A stretch of DNA of 64,000 nt from Paraburkholderia diazotrophica (GCF_900108945.1 NZ_FNYE01000016.1:62001-126000), one strand, 5' to 3'; positions 26,938 to 35,674 are shown, counted from the first letter of the stretch. Notes: generated by a model not told the origin, from the letters alone. Numbers and translations: made by a program.

Positions 26938-26968
26938 CCGAAAGCTGTACTTTTGATCGGGCGGCTGG

Positions 26969-27484
26969 TCAGCCTTGGCCGGTCGTCGGACCCAGCTTCA
27001 CGATCAGATCGCGATGCTGTGGAAACTCGCATAGCAACGCATCGACGCTGGCGATTTCGAATTCGCTGAACTCGAATCCCGGCGCGACCGTACAGCCGAC
27101 GAGCGCAACGCTCGTCGCGTCGTCGCACTGGGCGGCGAACCAGCGGCCGGATCGAACGACGGCCTGAAACACGCAATCGGCGTTGGCGAGCGCATTGCCG
27201 AGTCGATGAACGGTGAGCGCGCCGTCGTCTTCGAGCACATACACATTGAGCGGATCGCCGGCGTAGAAGTGCCAGACTTCGTCGGACTTGATCCGGTGCC
27301 ACGCCGAGTGCGCACCATCGCAGAGAAGGTAGTAGATCGCGGTAGATGCCGAGCGTCGCTCCGTCGAATTCTCGCGACGAACGCAATCGCCGGCGCGATA
27401 GGTCTCGCGGAAGAAGCCGCCTTCGGGATGCGGCTGGAGTTCGAAGCGGCGGATCAGTTCATCGCGGTCAATATTCGAGGCCAT
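26969..27484 (-). CDS. DUF985 (cupin_5) protein
   Basis: A 171-residue cupin of the DUF985 group. It shows the conserved PHPEGGFFRETYR at residues 18-30 and the DEVWHFYAGDPLNVY segment with metal- or ligand-binding residues. No catalytic role is established for the family; it is often near nucleotide- or lipid-linked genes. It lies convergent with pyrF, only 31 bases apart, and 126 bases downstream of pncC. Confidence 0.86.
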   Translation of the reverse strand: MASNIDRDELIRRFELQPHPEGGFFRETYRAGDCVRRENSTERRSASTAIYYLLCDGAHSAWHRIKSDEVWHFYAGDPLNVYVLEDDGALTVHRLGNALANADCVFQAVVRSGRWFAAQCDDATSVALVGCTVAPGFEFSEFEIASVDALLCEFPQHRDLIVKLGPTTGQG

Positions 27485-27610
27485 GATTCTTCCGATGAGT
27501 GCATAGGCGGTGTGGGCTGCGTGTGAATGATGTGACGGGGAAACGGCGCGAGAACTAAAAAGAAGCTAGCGATTCAGCCCGCTTTCCTCGCAAGAACCAA
27601 GGAACAAACT

Positions 27611-28111
27611 TCACCGCTCCCGCTCGTCGAGCAGAATCAAAAGCCCGCGCAGCGCATGCGTCGCGGCCTGCACTCTGACCCGCTCCCGATCGCCTTTGAA
27701 AACGAGCGTCTCGACGACGGTATGCAGCCGGTTGCTCCAGCCGAAGCACACCATCCCGACAGGCTTGGACTCGGTTCCGCCGCCGGGTCCCGCCACGCCT
27801 GTAATCGACAGCGCGACCTGGGCGCGGGAATTCCTCAATGCGCCTTCGACCATCGCGCGCGCAACAGGCTCGGATACCGCGCCGTGCTTGTCGATCAGAT
27901 CGGACGGCACGCCGATCATCTCGATCTTCGCCTGGTTGGAGTACGTCACGAAGCCGCGCTCGAACCATCCGCTGCTGCCCGAAATGTCGGTGATGGCCGT
28001 CGCGACCATTCCGCCCGTGCAGGATTCGGCCGTGGCCAGCATCAGCCGCTCGTCCCGCAGACGATTGCCGACGCGAATCGCGAGTTGATGAACGACGGAA
28101 TCGGTAGCCAT
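27611..28111 (-). CDS. pncC: Nicotinamide-nucleotide amidohydrolase (CinA C-terminal domain)
   Basis: A 166-residue stand-alone CinA C-terminal domain that deamidates NMN to nicotinate mononucleotide. The catalytic segment TAESCTGGMV with its Ser and Cys is at residues 26-36, and SITGVAGPGGGTESKPVG is complete. There is no fused N-terminal molybdenum-cofactor-like domain, which is the normal proteobacterial form. It follows pgpA after 54 bases. Confidence 0.93.
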   Translation of the reverse strand: MATDSVVHQLAIRVGNRLRDERLMLATAESCTGGMVATAITDISGSSGWFERGFVTYSNQAKIEMIGVPSDLIDKHGAVSEPVARAMVEGALRNSRAQVALSITGVAGPGGGTESKPVGMVCFGWSNRLHTVVETLVFKGDRERVRVQAATHALRGLLILLDERER

Positions 28112-28165
28112 GCTGGACTCCGGGTAAAGAGGGACGCCAGGGGCGTCAGGAGCACGAGGAGAAAA

Positions 28166-28762
28166 TCAGACCGACATCCGCCAGAGCGCAATCACCAGCA
28201 ACGTGAAAAACGCCGCGACGAGATCGTCGAACATGATGCCAAAGCCGCCTTTCAGTCTGCGGTCGAAATAGCGGATAGGCGGCGGCTTCACCATGTCGAA
28301 GAAACGGAAGATGATGAACGCCCACAGCTGGCCGGTGAACGTGGCGGGCGTGACCATCAGCAGCACGAGCCAGAACGCGACGATCTCATCCCACACGATC
28401 GACGACGGATCGTCGATGCCGAGCTTGTTGGCCGTAAAGCCGCAGATCCCGATGCCGGCGACGAAGCCGCCAACGATCAGAACGGCCCATTCGATGACCG
28501 TCAACTGCGCGCTGAACGCCGCGAACGACGCCCACGCGAACAGCGTCCCGAAAGTGCCCGGCGCGATCGGCGACAGGCCGCTGCCGAAACCGAGTGACAG
28601 GATATGCAGCGGATGTGACAGCATGAAGCGCGCATTCGCGCGTCGCGGCCTGGGCGCGCGGGGCTCGCCCTGGTCAGAGCCATTCGGCGATCCGCCGGGC
28701 CGTCCGTTCGTTGGCGCGTCGGACAAATGGCCGGCGGAGCCAAGCGAGGTTTCATTCTGCAT
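28166..28762 (-). CDS. pgpA: Phosphatidylglycerophosphatase A
   Basis: A 198-residue membrane enzyme that dephosphorylates phosphatidylglycerol phosphate. The PgpA motif GFGSGLSPIAPGTFGTL is at residues 57-73, and VWDEIVAFW is kept. Three to four hydrophobic helices follow. About 45 polar residues precede the first helix, longer than in E. coli, and could reflect an upstream start. Its 5' end overlaps the thiL end by 11 bases, and pncC follows, so thiL-pgpA-pncC is an operon. Confidence 0.93.
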   Translation of the reverse strand: MQNETSLGSAGHLSDAPTNGRPGGSPNGSDQGEPRAPRPRRANARFMLSHPLHILSLGFGSGLSPIAPGTFGTLFAWASFAAFSAQLTVIEWAVLIVGGFVAGIGICGFTANKLGIDDPSSIVWDEIVAFWLVLLMVTPATFTGQLWAFIIFRFFDMVKPPPIRYFDRRLKGGFGIMFDDLVAAFFTLLVIALWRMSV

Positions 28763-29747
28763 GGAAATGGTCGAAGCCTTGCAACGTCAAAGTGAGGGGG
28801 GCGCCCGACGCGTCGTGCCAGGAGATCGCGGGCGCGGCGCCGGCTGAATCGAGTGGAGTTATTGTACCGACGCGCGTCACCGCCACACCCGCCTGTTGAC
28901 CCGCAGCAACGACTGCGGCACGCGCGGACGCCGGCGCGGTGAAGCACAGCTCGTAGTCGTCGCCGCCCGCGATCGTGCAGCGGCGCTGGATGTCGGCGGG
29001 AAGACGGCGCAGCGCATCCGAGCGCGGCAGCGCGTCGGCGTCGACGGTTGCGTTCAGATGAGAGCGCTCCAGGATGTGCATCAGATCGCCGGCGAGACCA
29101 TCCGAGATGTCGAGCGCCGCGCGCGCCACGCCGCGCAGCGCGAGGCCGAGCGCGATGCGTGGCTCGGGCAGTTCCATCGCGCGGCGGAAAATTGCCGCGT
29201 CGCTCGCATCGGCGGACCACTCGCCGCGCTGCACGCCGAGATTCGCGCGTGCGTCGCCCAATGTGCCCGACACCCAGATGTCGTCGCCGGGCTGCGCGGA
29301 ATCGCGACGCAACGCGCTCTGCGGCGGCACCGAGCCGAATACCGTGATGCACAGGTTAAGCGGCCCGCCCGTCGTATCGCCGCCGATCAGTTCGCAACCG
29401 TAACGCTCGGCCAGATCGAAGAGCCCGTCGCTGAACGCGGACAGCCAGTCGGCGTCGGCTTTCGGCAGCGAGAACGCCAGCGTGAACGCCAGAGGTTTTG
29501 CGCCCATCGCGGCAAGGTCGGACAGATTCACCGCGAGCGCCTTGTGACCGAGCGCTCCCGGATCGACGTCGGAAAAAAAATGGCGGCCTTCGACCAGCAT
29601 GTCCGTCGAAATGGCGAGCATCTCGCCGGCGGGCGGGGCGAGCAGCGCGCAATCGTCACCGATTCCAAGCGCGGCGCGCTGTGGGTAAGTCGAATCTGAC
29701 GCACGGCGCGCAAAGAAGCGGTCGATGAGCGAAAACTCTGAAAGCAT
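28752..29747 (-). CDS. thiL: Thiamine-monophosphate kinase
   Basis: A 331-residue AIR-synthase-like kinase that makes thiamine diphosphate from the monophosphate. It shows IGDDCALLAP near residue 29, NLSDLAAMGAKPLAF, and ELIGGDTTGG, all at family positions. It opens the thiL-pgpA-pncC series and is divergent from maeB. The 263-base gap between their starts should hold both promoters. Confidence 0.95.
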   Translation of the reverse strand: MLSEFSLIDRFFARRASDSTYPQRAALGIGDDCALLAPPAGEMLAISTDMLVEGRHFFSDVDPGALGHKALAVNLSDLAAMGAKPLAFTLAFSLPKADADWLSAFSDGLFDLAERYGCELIGGDTTGGPLNLCITVFGSVPPQSALRRDSAQPGDDIWVSGTLGDARANLGVQRGEWSADASDAAIFRRAMELPEPRIALGLALRGVARAALDISDGLAGDLMHILERSHLNATVDADALPRSDALRRLPADIQRRCTIAGGDDYELCFTAPASARAAVVAAGQQAGVAVTRVGTITPLDSAGAAPAISWHDASGAPLTLTLQGFDHFHAE

Positions 29748-30010
29748 AAATGGACGTGGCAGTGCGTAAGGGCAGCCGAAGCGGCAGCCGAAGCGAGTGA
29801 ATCGACGGGCTCAAGAAACGCGATCAGGAAGCGAACACGACGCTAAACGCGCGCATTGTAGTCGCCGCACGAGCCGGGACGAAACCGCGCGCTTTCCTTT
29901 CACGCTGTTTCAGTCGCGGCACTTGCACCCGGATTGCAGACTTCGATTTGTGGGATTGGCGCTACAATGCCGTCGAACATCTATTCTAATCCGCACTTTC
30001 ACGTCCGCTT

Positions 30011-32305
30011 ATGTCGACTCCCGTCAATACCAAACTCCGTGAAGCCGCCCTCGATTATCACGAGTTCCCGACCCCCGGGAAAATCGCGATCGCCCCGACG
30101 AAGCAGATGATCAACCAGCGCGATCTCGCGCTGGCGTACTCGCCGGGCGTCGCGTTCGCGTGCGAAGCGATCGTCGAGAATCCGCTCAACGCCGCGCGCT
30201 TCACGGCGCGCAGCAATCTGGTCGGCGTCGTGTCGAACGGCACCGCGGTGCTCGGCCTGGGCAACATCGGGCCGCTCGCGTCGAAGCCCGTGATGGAAGG
30301 CAAGGCGGTCCTCTTCAAGAAGTTCGCTGGGATCGATGTGTTCGACATCGAATTGAACGAGACGGACCCGCACAAGCTGGTCGAGGTGATCGCCGCGCTG
30401 GAGCCGACTTTCGGCGGCATCAACCTGGAAGACATCAAGGCGCCCGACTGCTTCATCGTCGAGCGCGAGTGCCGCAAGCGCATGAAGATTCCCGTCTTCC
30501 ACGACGACCAGCACGGCACGGCGATCGTCGTCGCGGCGGCGTTCACGAATGGGCTGAAGGTGATCGGCAAGGATATCCGCGAAGTGAAGCTGGTCGCGTC
30601 GGGCGCGGGCGCGGCGGCACTCGCGTGTCTGAACCTGCTCGTCGATCTCGGCCTGCCGCTCGAAAACGTCTTCGTGACCGACCTGGCCGGCGTCGTCTAC
30701 AAGGGCCGCAAGGAACTGATGGACCCGGACAAGGAGCGTTTCGCGCGTGAAACCGACGCGCGCACGCTGTCCGACGTGATTGCCGGCGCGGACGTGTTCC
30801 TCGGCCTGTCGGCGGGCGGCGTGCTGAAGCAGGAAATGGTCAAGCAGATGGCGGACAAGCCGCTCATTCTCGCGCTCGCCAATCCGACCCCGGAAATCCT
30901 GCCGGAACTCGCGCTGGAAGTGCGCCCCGATGCCGTGATCGCGACGGGCCGCACCGACTATCCGAATCAGGTCAACAACGTCCTGTGCTTCCCGTTCATT
31001 TTCCGCGGCGCGCTCGACGTCGGCGCGACGGTCATTACGAAGGAAATGGAAATTGCCGCGGTCAACGCGATCGCGGAACTGGCGCGCCAGGAGCAGTCTG
31101 ACATCGTCGCGACGGCGTACGGCATTCAGGACCTGTCGTTCGGTCCGGAATATCTGATTCCGAAGCCGTTCGATCCGCGCCTGATCGTCAAGATCGCGCC
31201 CGCCGTCGCGCAGGCCGCGATGGATTCGGGCGTCGCCACGCGTCCGATCGAGGACATGGACGCATACACGCAGCATCTGCAGCAATTCGTCTACCACAGC
31301 GGCACGACGATGAAGCCGATCTTCCAGCTGGCGCGCGGCGTCGAGCCGGAGAAGAAGCGCATCGTGTTCGCGGAGGGCGAAGAAGAGCGCGTGTTGCGCG
31401 CGGTGCAGATCGTCGTCGACGAGAAGCTCGCGAAGCCGATCCTGATCGGCCGTCCCGCCGTCATCGAGCAGCGCATTGCGAAATACGGCCTGCGCCTCGT
31501 CAACGGCCAGGACTACATGGTGGTCAATACCGATCACGACGAGCGTTATCGCGACTTCTGGCAGACGTATCACAAGATGATGTGCCGCAAGGGCTTCACC
31601 GAGCAGATGGCGAAGCTCGAAATGCGCCGCCGCACGACACTGATCGGCTCGATGCTGGTGAAGAAGGGCCACGCGGACGGCATGATCTGCGGCACGGTCA
31701 GCACGACGCACCGCCATCTGCACTTCATCGACCAGGTGATCGGCAAGAAGGACGGCGCGAAGGTCTACGCGGCGATGAACGCGCTGGTGCTGCCGGGCCG
31801 GCAGATTTTCCTCGTCGATACGCACGTGAACGTCGATCCGACGGCGCAAGAGCTGGCCGAAATCACGATCATGGCGGCGGAAGAAGTGCGCCGCTTCGGC
31901 ATCGAGCCGAAGATCGCGCTCGTCTCGCATTCCAATTTCGGGTCGAGCAATGCGCCTTCTGCGCAGAAAATGCGCGATGTGCTGGCAATCTTGCAGGAGC
32001 GCGCGCCGGATCTGCAGGTGGACGGCGAAATGCACGGCGACCTCGCGCTCGACGCGAACCTGCGCCGCGAGGTGCTGGCGGATTCGACGCTGGAAGGCGA
32101 CGCGAATCTGCTCGTGATGCCCAACATCGACGCCGCGAACATCTCGTACAACCTGCTGAAGACGGCGGCCGGCAACAACATCGCAATCGGTCCGATGCTG
32201 CTGGGCGCGGCGCAGCCGGTGCACGTGCTGACGCCTTCGGCGACGGTGCGCCGGATCGTCAACATGACGGCGCTGCTGGTCGCCGACGTGAACGCGTCGC
32301 GTTAA
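30011..32305 (+). CDS. maeB: NADP-dependent malic enzyme with phosphotransacetylase-like domain
   Basis: A 764-residue MaeB that oxidatively decarboxylates malate to pyruvate with NADP. The malic-enzyme domain is at about residues 1-420 (VFHDDQHGTAIVVAAA catalytic and metal region, SGAGAAALACLNLL cofactor loop). The C-terminal half from about residue 430 is a phosphotransacetylase-like regulatory domain. Both are intact and of the usual length for this fused form. A TACAAT sequence lies about 45 bases before the ATG, without a clear -35. No terminator with a T-run follows on the plus strand. Confidence 0.96.
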   Translation: MSTPVNTKLREAALDYHEFPTPGKIAIAPTKQMINQRDLALAYSPGVAFACEAIVENPLNAARFTARSNLVGVVSNGTAVLGLGNIGPLASKPVMEGKAVLFKKFAGIDVFDIELNETDPHKLVEVIAALEPTFGGINLEDIKAPDCFIVERECRKRMKIPVFHDDQHGTAIVVAAAFTNGLKVIGKDIREVKLVASGAGAAALACLNLLVDLGLPLENVFVTDLAGVVYKGRKELMDPDKERFARETDARTLSDVIAGADVFLGLSAGGVLKQEMVKQMADKPLILALANPTPEILPELALEVRPDAVIATGRTDYPNQVNNVLCFPFIFRGALDVGATVITKEMEIAAVNAIAELARQEQSDIVATAYGIQDLSFGPEYLIPKPFDPRLIVKIAPAVAQAAMDSGVATRPIEDMDAYTQHLQQFVYHSGTTMKPIFQLARGVEPEKKRIVFAEGEEERVLRAVQIVVDEKLAKPILIGRPAVIEQRIAKYGLRLVNGQDYMVVNTDHDERYRDFWQTYHKMMCRKGFTEQMAKLEMRRRTTLIGSMLVKKGHADGMICGTVSTTHRHLHFIDQVIGKKDGAKVYAAMNALVLPGRQIFLVDTHVNVDPTAQELAEITIMAAEEVRRFGIEPKIALVSHSNFGSSNAPSAQKMRDVLAILQERAPDLQVDGEMHGDLALDANLRREVLADSTLEGDANLLVMPNIDAANISYNLLKTAAGNNIAIGPMLLGAAQPVHVLTPSATVRRIVNMTALLVADVNASR

Positions 32306-32353
32306 ACCTGTCGTTTGCCTCGCGCGGACTAGCGTTTGTTAGCCTGCGCAGGC

Positions 32354-32385
32354 AAAAAAGAGGCGTGCCCGCAATGGGCACGCCT
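32354..32385 (-). terminator. Minus-strand intrinsic terminator
   Basis: Ten-base stem (AGGCGTGCCC and its complement) with a five-base loop. Six T follow on the minus strand; there is no T-run on the plus strand. It therefore faces away from maeB and implies transcription from the right on the minus strand. Confidence 0.75.
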
Positions 32386-32512
32386 TCGAGCAGTGGCTGG
32401 GGATTAGCCATCCCGCAAAAGGTCGACGCATGACATGAATCCGTTGTGCAGACTGTCAGGACGACGAGGCATGAGAGTCGTCCAACATCGAACCTCAAAG
32501 ATAAGCTTATCT
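32354..32512 (-). ncRNA. Candidate minus-strand small RNA (about 160 bases)
   Basis: No protein gene fits this stretch. On the minus strand a good promoter (TTGACA-16-TTATCT) is followed by about 160 bases and a stem-loop with a run of six T. An internal hairpin with stem GGACGAC/GTCGTCC is also present. Short frames inside (10 to 30 codons) either lack start signals or run through the terminator. I did not recognise a known RNA family. This is an inference from sequence signals only. Confidence 0.45.
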
Positions 32513-32550
32513 CGATCGAGATAAAGTGTGCGTCAAGATTTGTCAAATCT
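32499..32550. promoter_or_regulatory. Cluster of perfect palindromes around the small-RNA promoter
   Basis: Three palindromes occur within 52 bases: AGATAAGCTTATCT (32499-32512), ATCTCGATCGAGAT (32509-32522), and AGATTTG-T-CAAATCT (32536-32550). The AGATAA/TTATCT element appears three times in alternating orientation and overlaps the -10 and the start point. This is the form of an operator array. Confidence 0.5.
32519..32546 (-). promoter_or_regulatory. Putative promoter of the candidate small RNA
   Basis: On the minus strand TTGACA (32546-32541) and TTATCT (32524-32519) are 16 bases apart. It is a near-consensus -35. A second, overlapping option is TTGACG with GAGATA. The -10 lies within a palindrome array. 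Confidence 0.5.
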
Positions 32551-32686
32551 GGCGCCGGCGGTGGGTGCGATCCGCCCGGACGACGTTTCGTCTGACCAAT
32601 GAGCATTGATTCCAAAAGACATTAGCGATACCCTTACGACTTTCATGGTCGTCAAACTCGTTATTCAACAGCGGGAATCGTGATTC

Positions 32687-33091
32687 ATGGCACGCAAGTG
32701 GCTCGGCGACGGCGTGCTGATCGCCGCCTTGACGGTCGGCGGTCTTGTCGGCAGCAGCTACCAGACGGGCGCCTTCGCCCGTGAAGCGCAACAGGCACAG
32801 GCAGGCGGCACCATCGCGTTGGCGCAATTGCCGCCGGAAGCTGTCAGGACATTGAACTCGATTGCCGCTGGCGGGCCTTACCCGTATGAAAAGGACGGCG
32901 TCGTATTCGGCAATCGTGAACGGTTGCTGCCGTCGCACCGTCGCGGGTATTACCACGAATACACCGTCCCCACGCCACACGCCCGCGATCGCGGCGCACG
33001 CCGCATTGTCTGTGGAGGACCGCTCAGGCGGACCGACAATTGTTATTACTCAGACGACCACTACGCCAGTTTTAATCGCATTATTGATTGA
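32687..33091 (+). CDS. Secreted guanyl-specific ribonuclease (RNase N1/Sa family)
   Basis: A 134-residue protein. Residues 1-30 are a signal or anchor sequence (positive start, hydrophobic 10-25). The mature part is a microbial RNase fold with GGPYPYEKDGVVFGNRE, the catalytic Glu91 in HEYTVPTP, Arg105/Arg106 in RGARRIV, and His125 in DDHYASF. This is the barnase/RNase Sa-type active site, which cleaves RNA 3' of guanine. The gene lies directly upstream of a barstar-like gene, 16 bases apart. Export protects the cell, and the neighbour would neutralise any enzyme that stays inside. Confidence 0.9.
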   Translation: MARKWLGDGVLIAALTVGGLVGSSYQTGAFAREAQQAQAGGTIALAQLPPEAVRTLNSIAAGGPYPYEKDGVVFGNRERLLPSHRRGYYHEYTVPTPHARDRGARRIVCGGPLRRTDNCYYSDDHYASFNRIID

Positions 33092-33107
33092 CATCGGGAT
33101 AATCGGC

Positions 33108-33668
33108 ATGAGCGACAACGTCTACGCGCACGACTCGAAAGTCGCGACGGATTTTTTCGCGGCCGGCGACGGCAATATGTTCCAGCGCGTCATGCAGATG
33201 CGCGATGCCGGCCAGGCCCGTGACGTCCAGAACGAAGCGAGCACGGGACCTTCATCGGAAGAGGGACGCATGAGTCTTTTCCAGACCGTACGACCGAACA
33301 TCGTACAGTCGATCCGCGCATTCCGCGTGCAGGATCTCGCCGACGAAGCGAATCGGCTCGGTCAGCATTTTCTGTATGCTTTTGTCGGCAATGCGCAGTC
33401 CAAGCAGGAAGTGATGGAGACGATTGCCACGTCGTTCCTGTTTCCGAAGCACTTCGGCAAGAACTACGACGCGCTGTACGACTCGCTGACTGACCTCGTC
33501 CATAAGGCAGGCACCCAGCCGGGCTTCGTCATCGTGCTCGAAGCGCTGCCGATTGCGACCAAATTCGACAAGGAAGCGCGTGAGACGCTGCTCGATGTGT
33601 TCCGCGAAGCAGCAGAGTTCTGGGCCGAGCGCAAGGTCGCGTTCCGCGTGTTCTACTCGTTTGCTTGA
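33108..33668 (+). CDS. Barstar-family ribonuclease inhibitor
   Basis: A 186-residue protein whose C-terminal 110 residues are a barstar fold (FPKHFGKNYDALYDSLTDL is the diagnostic part). The first 54 residues are an unrelated polar extension. A second in-frame ATG at 33270 (MSLFQTVRP) has GAGGGA just before it and would give a 132-residue barstar of usual size. The first start has GGGAT at a suitable distance, so both remain possible. It should bind and block the RNase encoded upstream, in the cytoplasm. A terminator follows. Confidence 0.86.
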   Translation: MSDNVYAHDSKVATDFFAAGDGNMFQRVMQMRDAGQARDVQNEASTGPSSEEGRMSLFQTVRPNIVQSIRAFRVQDLADEANRLGQHFLYAFVGNAQSKQEVMETIATSFLFPKHFGKNYDALYDSLTDLVHKAGTQPGFVIVLEALPIATKFDKEARETLLDVFREAAEFWAERKVAFRVFYSFA

Positions 33669-33742
33669 AATGTCGGAGGTCAGGAACGCGTCTCTAGGGA
33701 TCGTTCGACGCCGATTCGATCGGTTCTCAAGCTAGAACCAAC

Positions 33743-33777
33743 AAAAAGGCCCGCCGTCCGGCGGGCCTTTTAATTTT
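33743..33777. terminator. Terminator after the RNase/barstar pair (bidirectional)
   Basis: Eleven-base stem AAAGGCCCGCC with loop GTCC. T-rich bases follow on the plus strand and A-rich bases precede it, so it can serve barstar and the convergent rsmE. Confidence 0.88.
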
Positions 33778-33829
33778 CACCGGGCTTTTCAGACTTCCTC
33801 TTGCCTGAAACGCCATTCGCCGAAAGCGC

Positions 33830-34570
33830 CTACCAGCCACCCCAACGCGCCGCGAGCGCTGACAGCACCGCGATCCCGGCTGTTTCGGTGCGCAGCACGC
33901 GCGGCCCGAGGCCGACGGCCATAAATCCGTGGCTTGCGGCGGCGGCCTCTTCGGCGGCCGAGAAGCCGCCCTCAGGGCCGACCAGCACCAGCGCGCGCAC
34001 TTTCGGCGGCTCGGTCGGCAGCGCGGAGAACGGCACGCTCGCTCGTGGCGACAGCAAGAGCCGCAATTCGCCTTCTACGGGCTCCTTCGGCATCGAGCCG
34101 AGCCACGTCGCGAGTTCGCGCGTCGGCATCACTTCTGGCAGGCGGTTGCGTCCGCACTGCTCGCATGACGCCTGGACGATCCGCTGCCAGTGAATCTGGC
34201 GGCGTTGCGCGCGCTCGCCGGCAAGACGGACGACGCTGCGCGTCGTCGTGAGCGGCACGAATTCGGAGGCACCCAGTTCCGTTGCCTTTTCGATCAGCCA
34301 GTCCATCTTGTCGCTGCCGGCGATGCCTTGCGCAAGGGTGAGCTGATAAGGCGGCTCTGCCTCGATGTCGCGATGTGCGCCGATCCGGGCGATGGTCCCG
34401 TGTCGATCCATCTCGACGATTTCGGCGCTGTACTCGCCGCCATTCCCGTTGAACAGGCTGACGGTGTCGCCCGGCTGCAAACGCAGGACGCGGACGTGCC
34501 GGTTGACTTCATCCGGCAGGGAAACGATGTCGTCGGTCTTGAACGGGGTGCCGACGAAAAAGCGAGGCAT
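33830..34570 (-). CDS. rsmE: 16S rRNA (uracil-1498-N3)-methyltransferase
   Basis: A 246-residue SPOUT methyltransferase that modifies U1498 of 16S rRNA. The knotted SAM-binding motifs are LVLVGPEGGFSAAEE and GLGPRVLRTETA at the C-terminus. The MPRFFVGTPF start is conserved in the family; five residues upstream can be read but are not supported. It lies directly downstream of a VOC-family gene (19-base gap). Confidence 0.94.
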   Translation of the reverse strand: MPRFFVGTPFKTDDIVSLPDEVNRHVRVLRLQPGDTVSLFNGNGGEYSAEIVEMDRHGTIARIGAHRDIEAEPPYQLTLAQGIAGSDKMDWLIEKATELGASEFVPLTTTRSVVRLAGERAQRRQIHWQRIVQASCEQCGRNRLPEVMPTRELATWLGSMPKEPVEGELRLLLSPRASVPFSALPTEPPKVRALVLVGPEGGFSAAEEAAAASHGFMAVGLGPRVLRTETAGIAVLSALAARWGGW

Positions 34571-34589
34571 AAGGAAAGTTCTCATTCAC

Positions 34590-35003
34590 TCAAGACAGAT
34601 GGCAGGCCAACGCCCAGCGGTAGCCGTCGAGATCTTCGATCTGGGCAAAACGATCGCCCCAGAACTGATCTTGCGGTTCGCTCAGCGACCTGGCGCCGGC
34701 CGCGATGGCCCGCGCATAAACCGCGTCGACGTCGTCGACATAGAGATAAAACGATTGGGGCGCCATCGCGCCCGAGCTTTTCGGCGTCTTGGCCGTCGAG
34801 CCGAATGCGCCTTCCGGCGCGAACATGACAATCAACTGTTCCTGATACGTCATTTCGACATGCATCACGACGCCCTCGTCGTGCACGCTGTCGCGGACGC
34901 GGAAACCAAACGCCGCCTCGAAGAACGTGATCGCGGTGCGCGCATCGCGGACCGTCAGATACGGTGTCAGCCACGGCACTCCGGCTGGGCGTGGGGCAGT
35001 CAT
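34590..35003 (-). CDS. VOC-superfamily (glyoxalase/bleomycin-resistance-like) protein
   Basis: A 137-residue protein of the VOC fold with paired beta-alpha-beta-beta units: WLTPYLTVRDARTAITFFEAAFGF at the N-terminus and DLDGYRWAL at the C-terminus. It looks like the PhnB/YP-type group, in which the metal-binding residues vary, so the reaction is unknown. AGGAG lies six bases before the ATG; the frame extends further but the longer start is not supported. It is read just ahead of rsmE. Confidence 0.84.
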   Translation of the reverse strand: MTAPRPAGVPWLTPYLTVRDARTAITFFEAAFGFRVRDSVHDEGVVMHVEMTYQEQLIVMFAPEGAFGSTAKTPKSSGAMAPQSFYLYVDDVDAVYARAIAAGARSLSEPQDQFWGDRFAQIEDLDGYRWALACHLS

Positions 35004-35674
35004 CGAACTCTCCTGAACCAATGGGTCGCTTACGCCATCGCCGCCGCGACCAGCCGTTGCCTGCCTTGCGGCAGGGCGGCCGGCGCCAAAGAGGCGATGC
35101 ATTTTGCAGCAGTCTCAAAGCGAACGCTTTAAGAATCGGCTTAGTTTACTGCCTGATGCGCGATGAACGGCGAACAATGGATCACACGGCGATATTTCCG
35201 AGCGTCGCTTGCCGACGGACTGGCGCGGCACGATGAGGCGAACTCCGACCGTTCGCGTTCAATTTGCGGCTTCATCAATGATCGCGCGCGAATTTGGTTA
35301 ATTGCACGCGGCATCTGCACAGAACGATTCAGGCGACGTCCCAAAAGTTCTTGGTGTTTTGCGCGTCATCAAACGCGGCAACGTGGGATCAGTGGAAACT
35401 GCCGGCCTTGCAGACGACCCGCCTGACTGGCAACGGACGGCGCGAAAACCACGGCAAATGACGCGAATATGCGCGCCGGATGGCCCCGAAACGCCCGCCG
35501 ATGGCGGAAGTCGCGCCCGGCTATCTGTTAGAATATCTCGCTTTGCAGCCCTGTCCGTTCGCTCAGCCCGCCTTGTGTTTTCCGGCGCCGCACCGTGCGC
35601 CAAAGCAGACCGGCCGCCGCGCTTCCGGACCACCAACGGCGCCCCCGCTTTTTGGACCAATCCCCGGACCCGAC
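35004..35674. other. 670-base region upstream of tkt
   Basis: No convincing gene: short frames on both strands have no Shine-Dalgarno or family resemblance. It holds an extended -10 (TG-T-TAGAAT, 35526-35534) that may be the tkt promoter; the matching -35 is weak. The leader to tkt would be about 135 bases. Confidence 0.5.
35526..35534 (+). promoter_or_regulatory. Extended -10 element upstream of tkt
   Basis: TGTTAGAAT matches the TGn-TATAAT extended -10 form at five of six core bases. There is no good -35 at the usual spacing, as is common for extended -10 promoters. Confidence 0.35.

Noticed and set aside
29999..32224. Minus-strand open frame of 741 codons over maeB
   Set aside because: Antisense shadow of a clearly identified malic enzyme.
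32259..32615. Minus-strand open frame of 118 codons over the candidate small RNA
   Set aside because: Starts upstream of the promoter, reads through the terminator and has no recognisable domain.
35163..35426. Open frame of 87 codons upstream of tkt
   Set aside because: Has no start signal or family resemblance.
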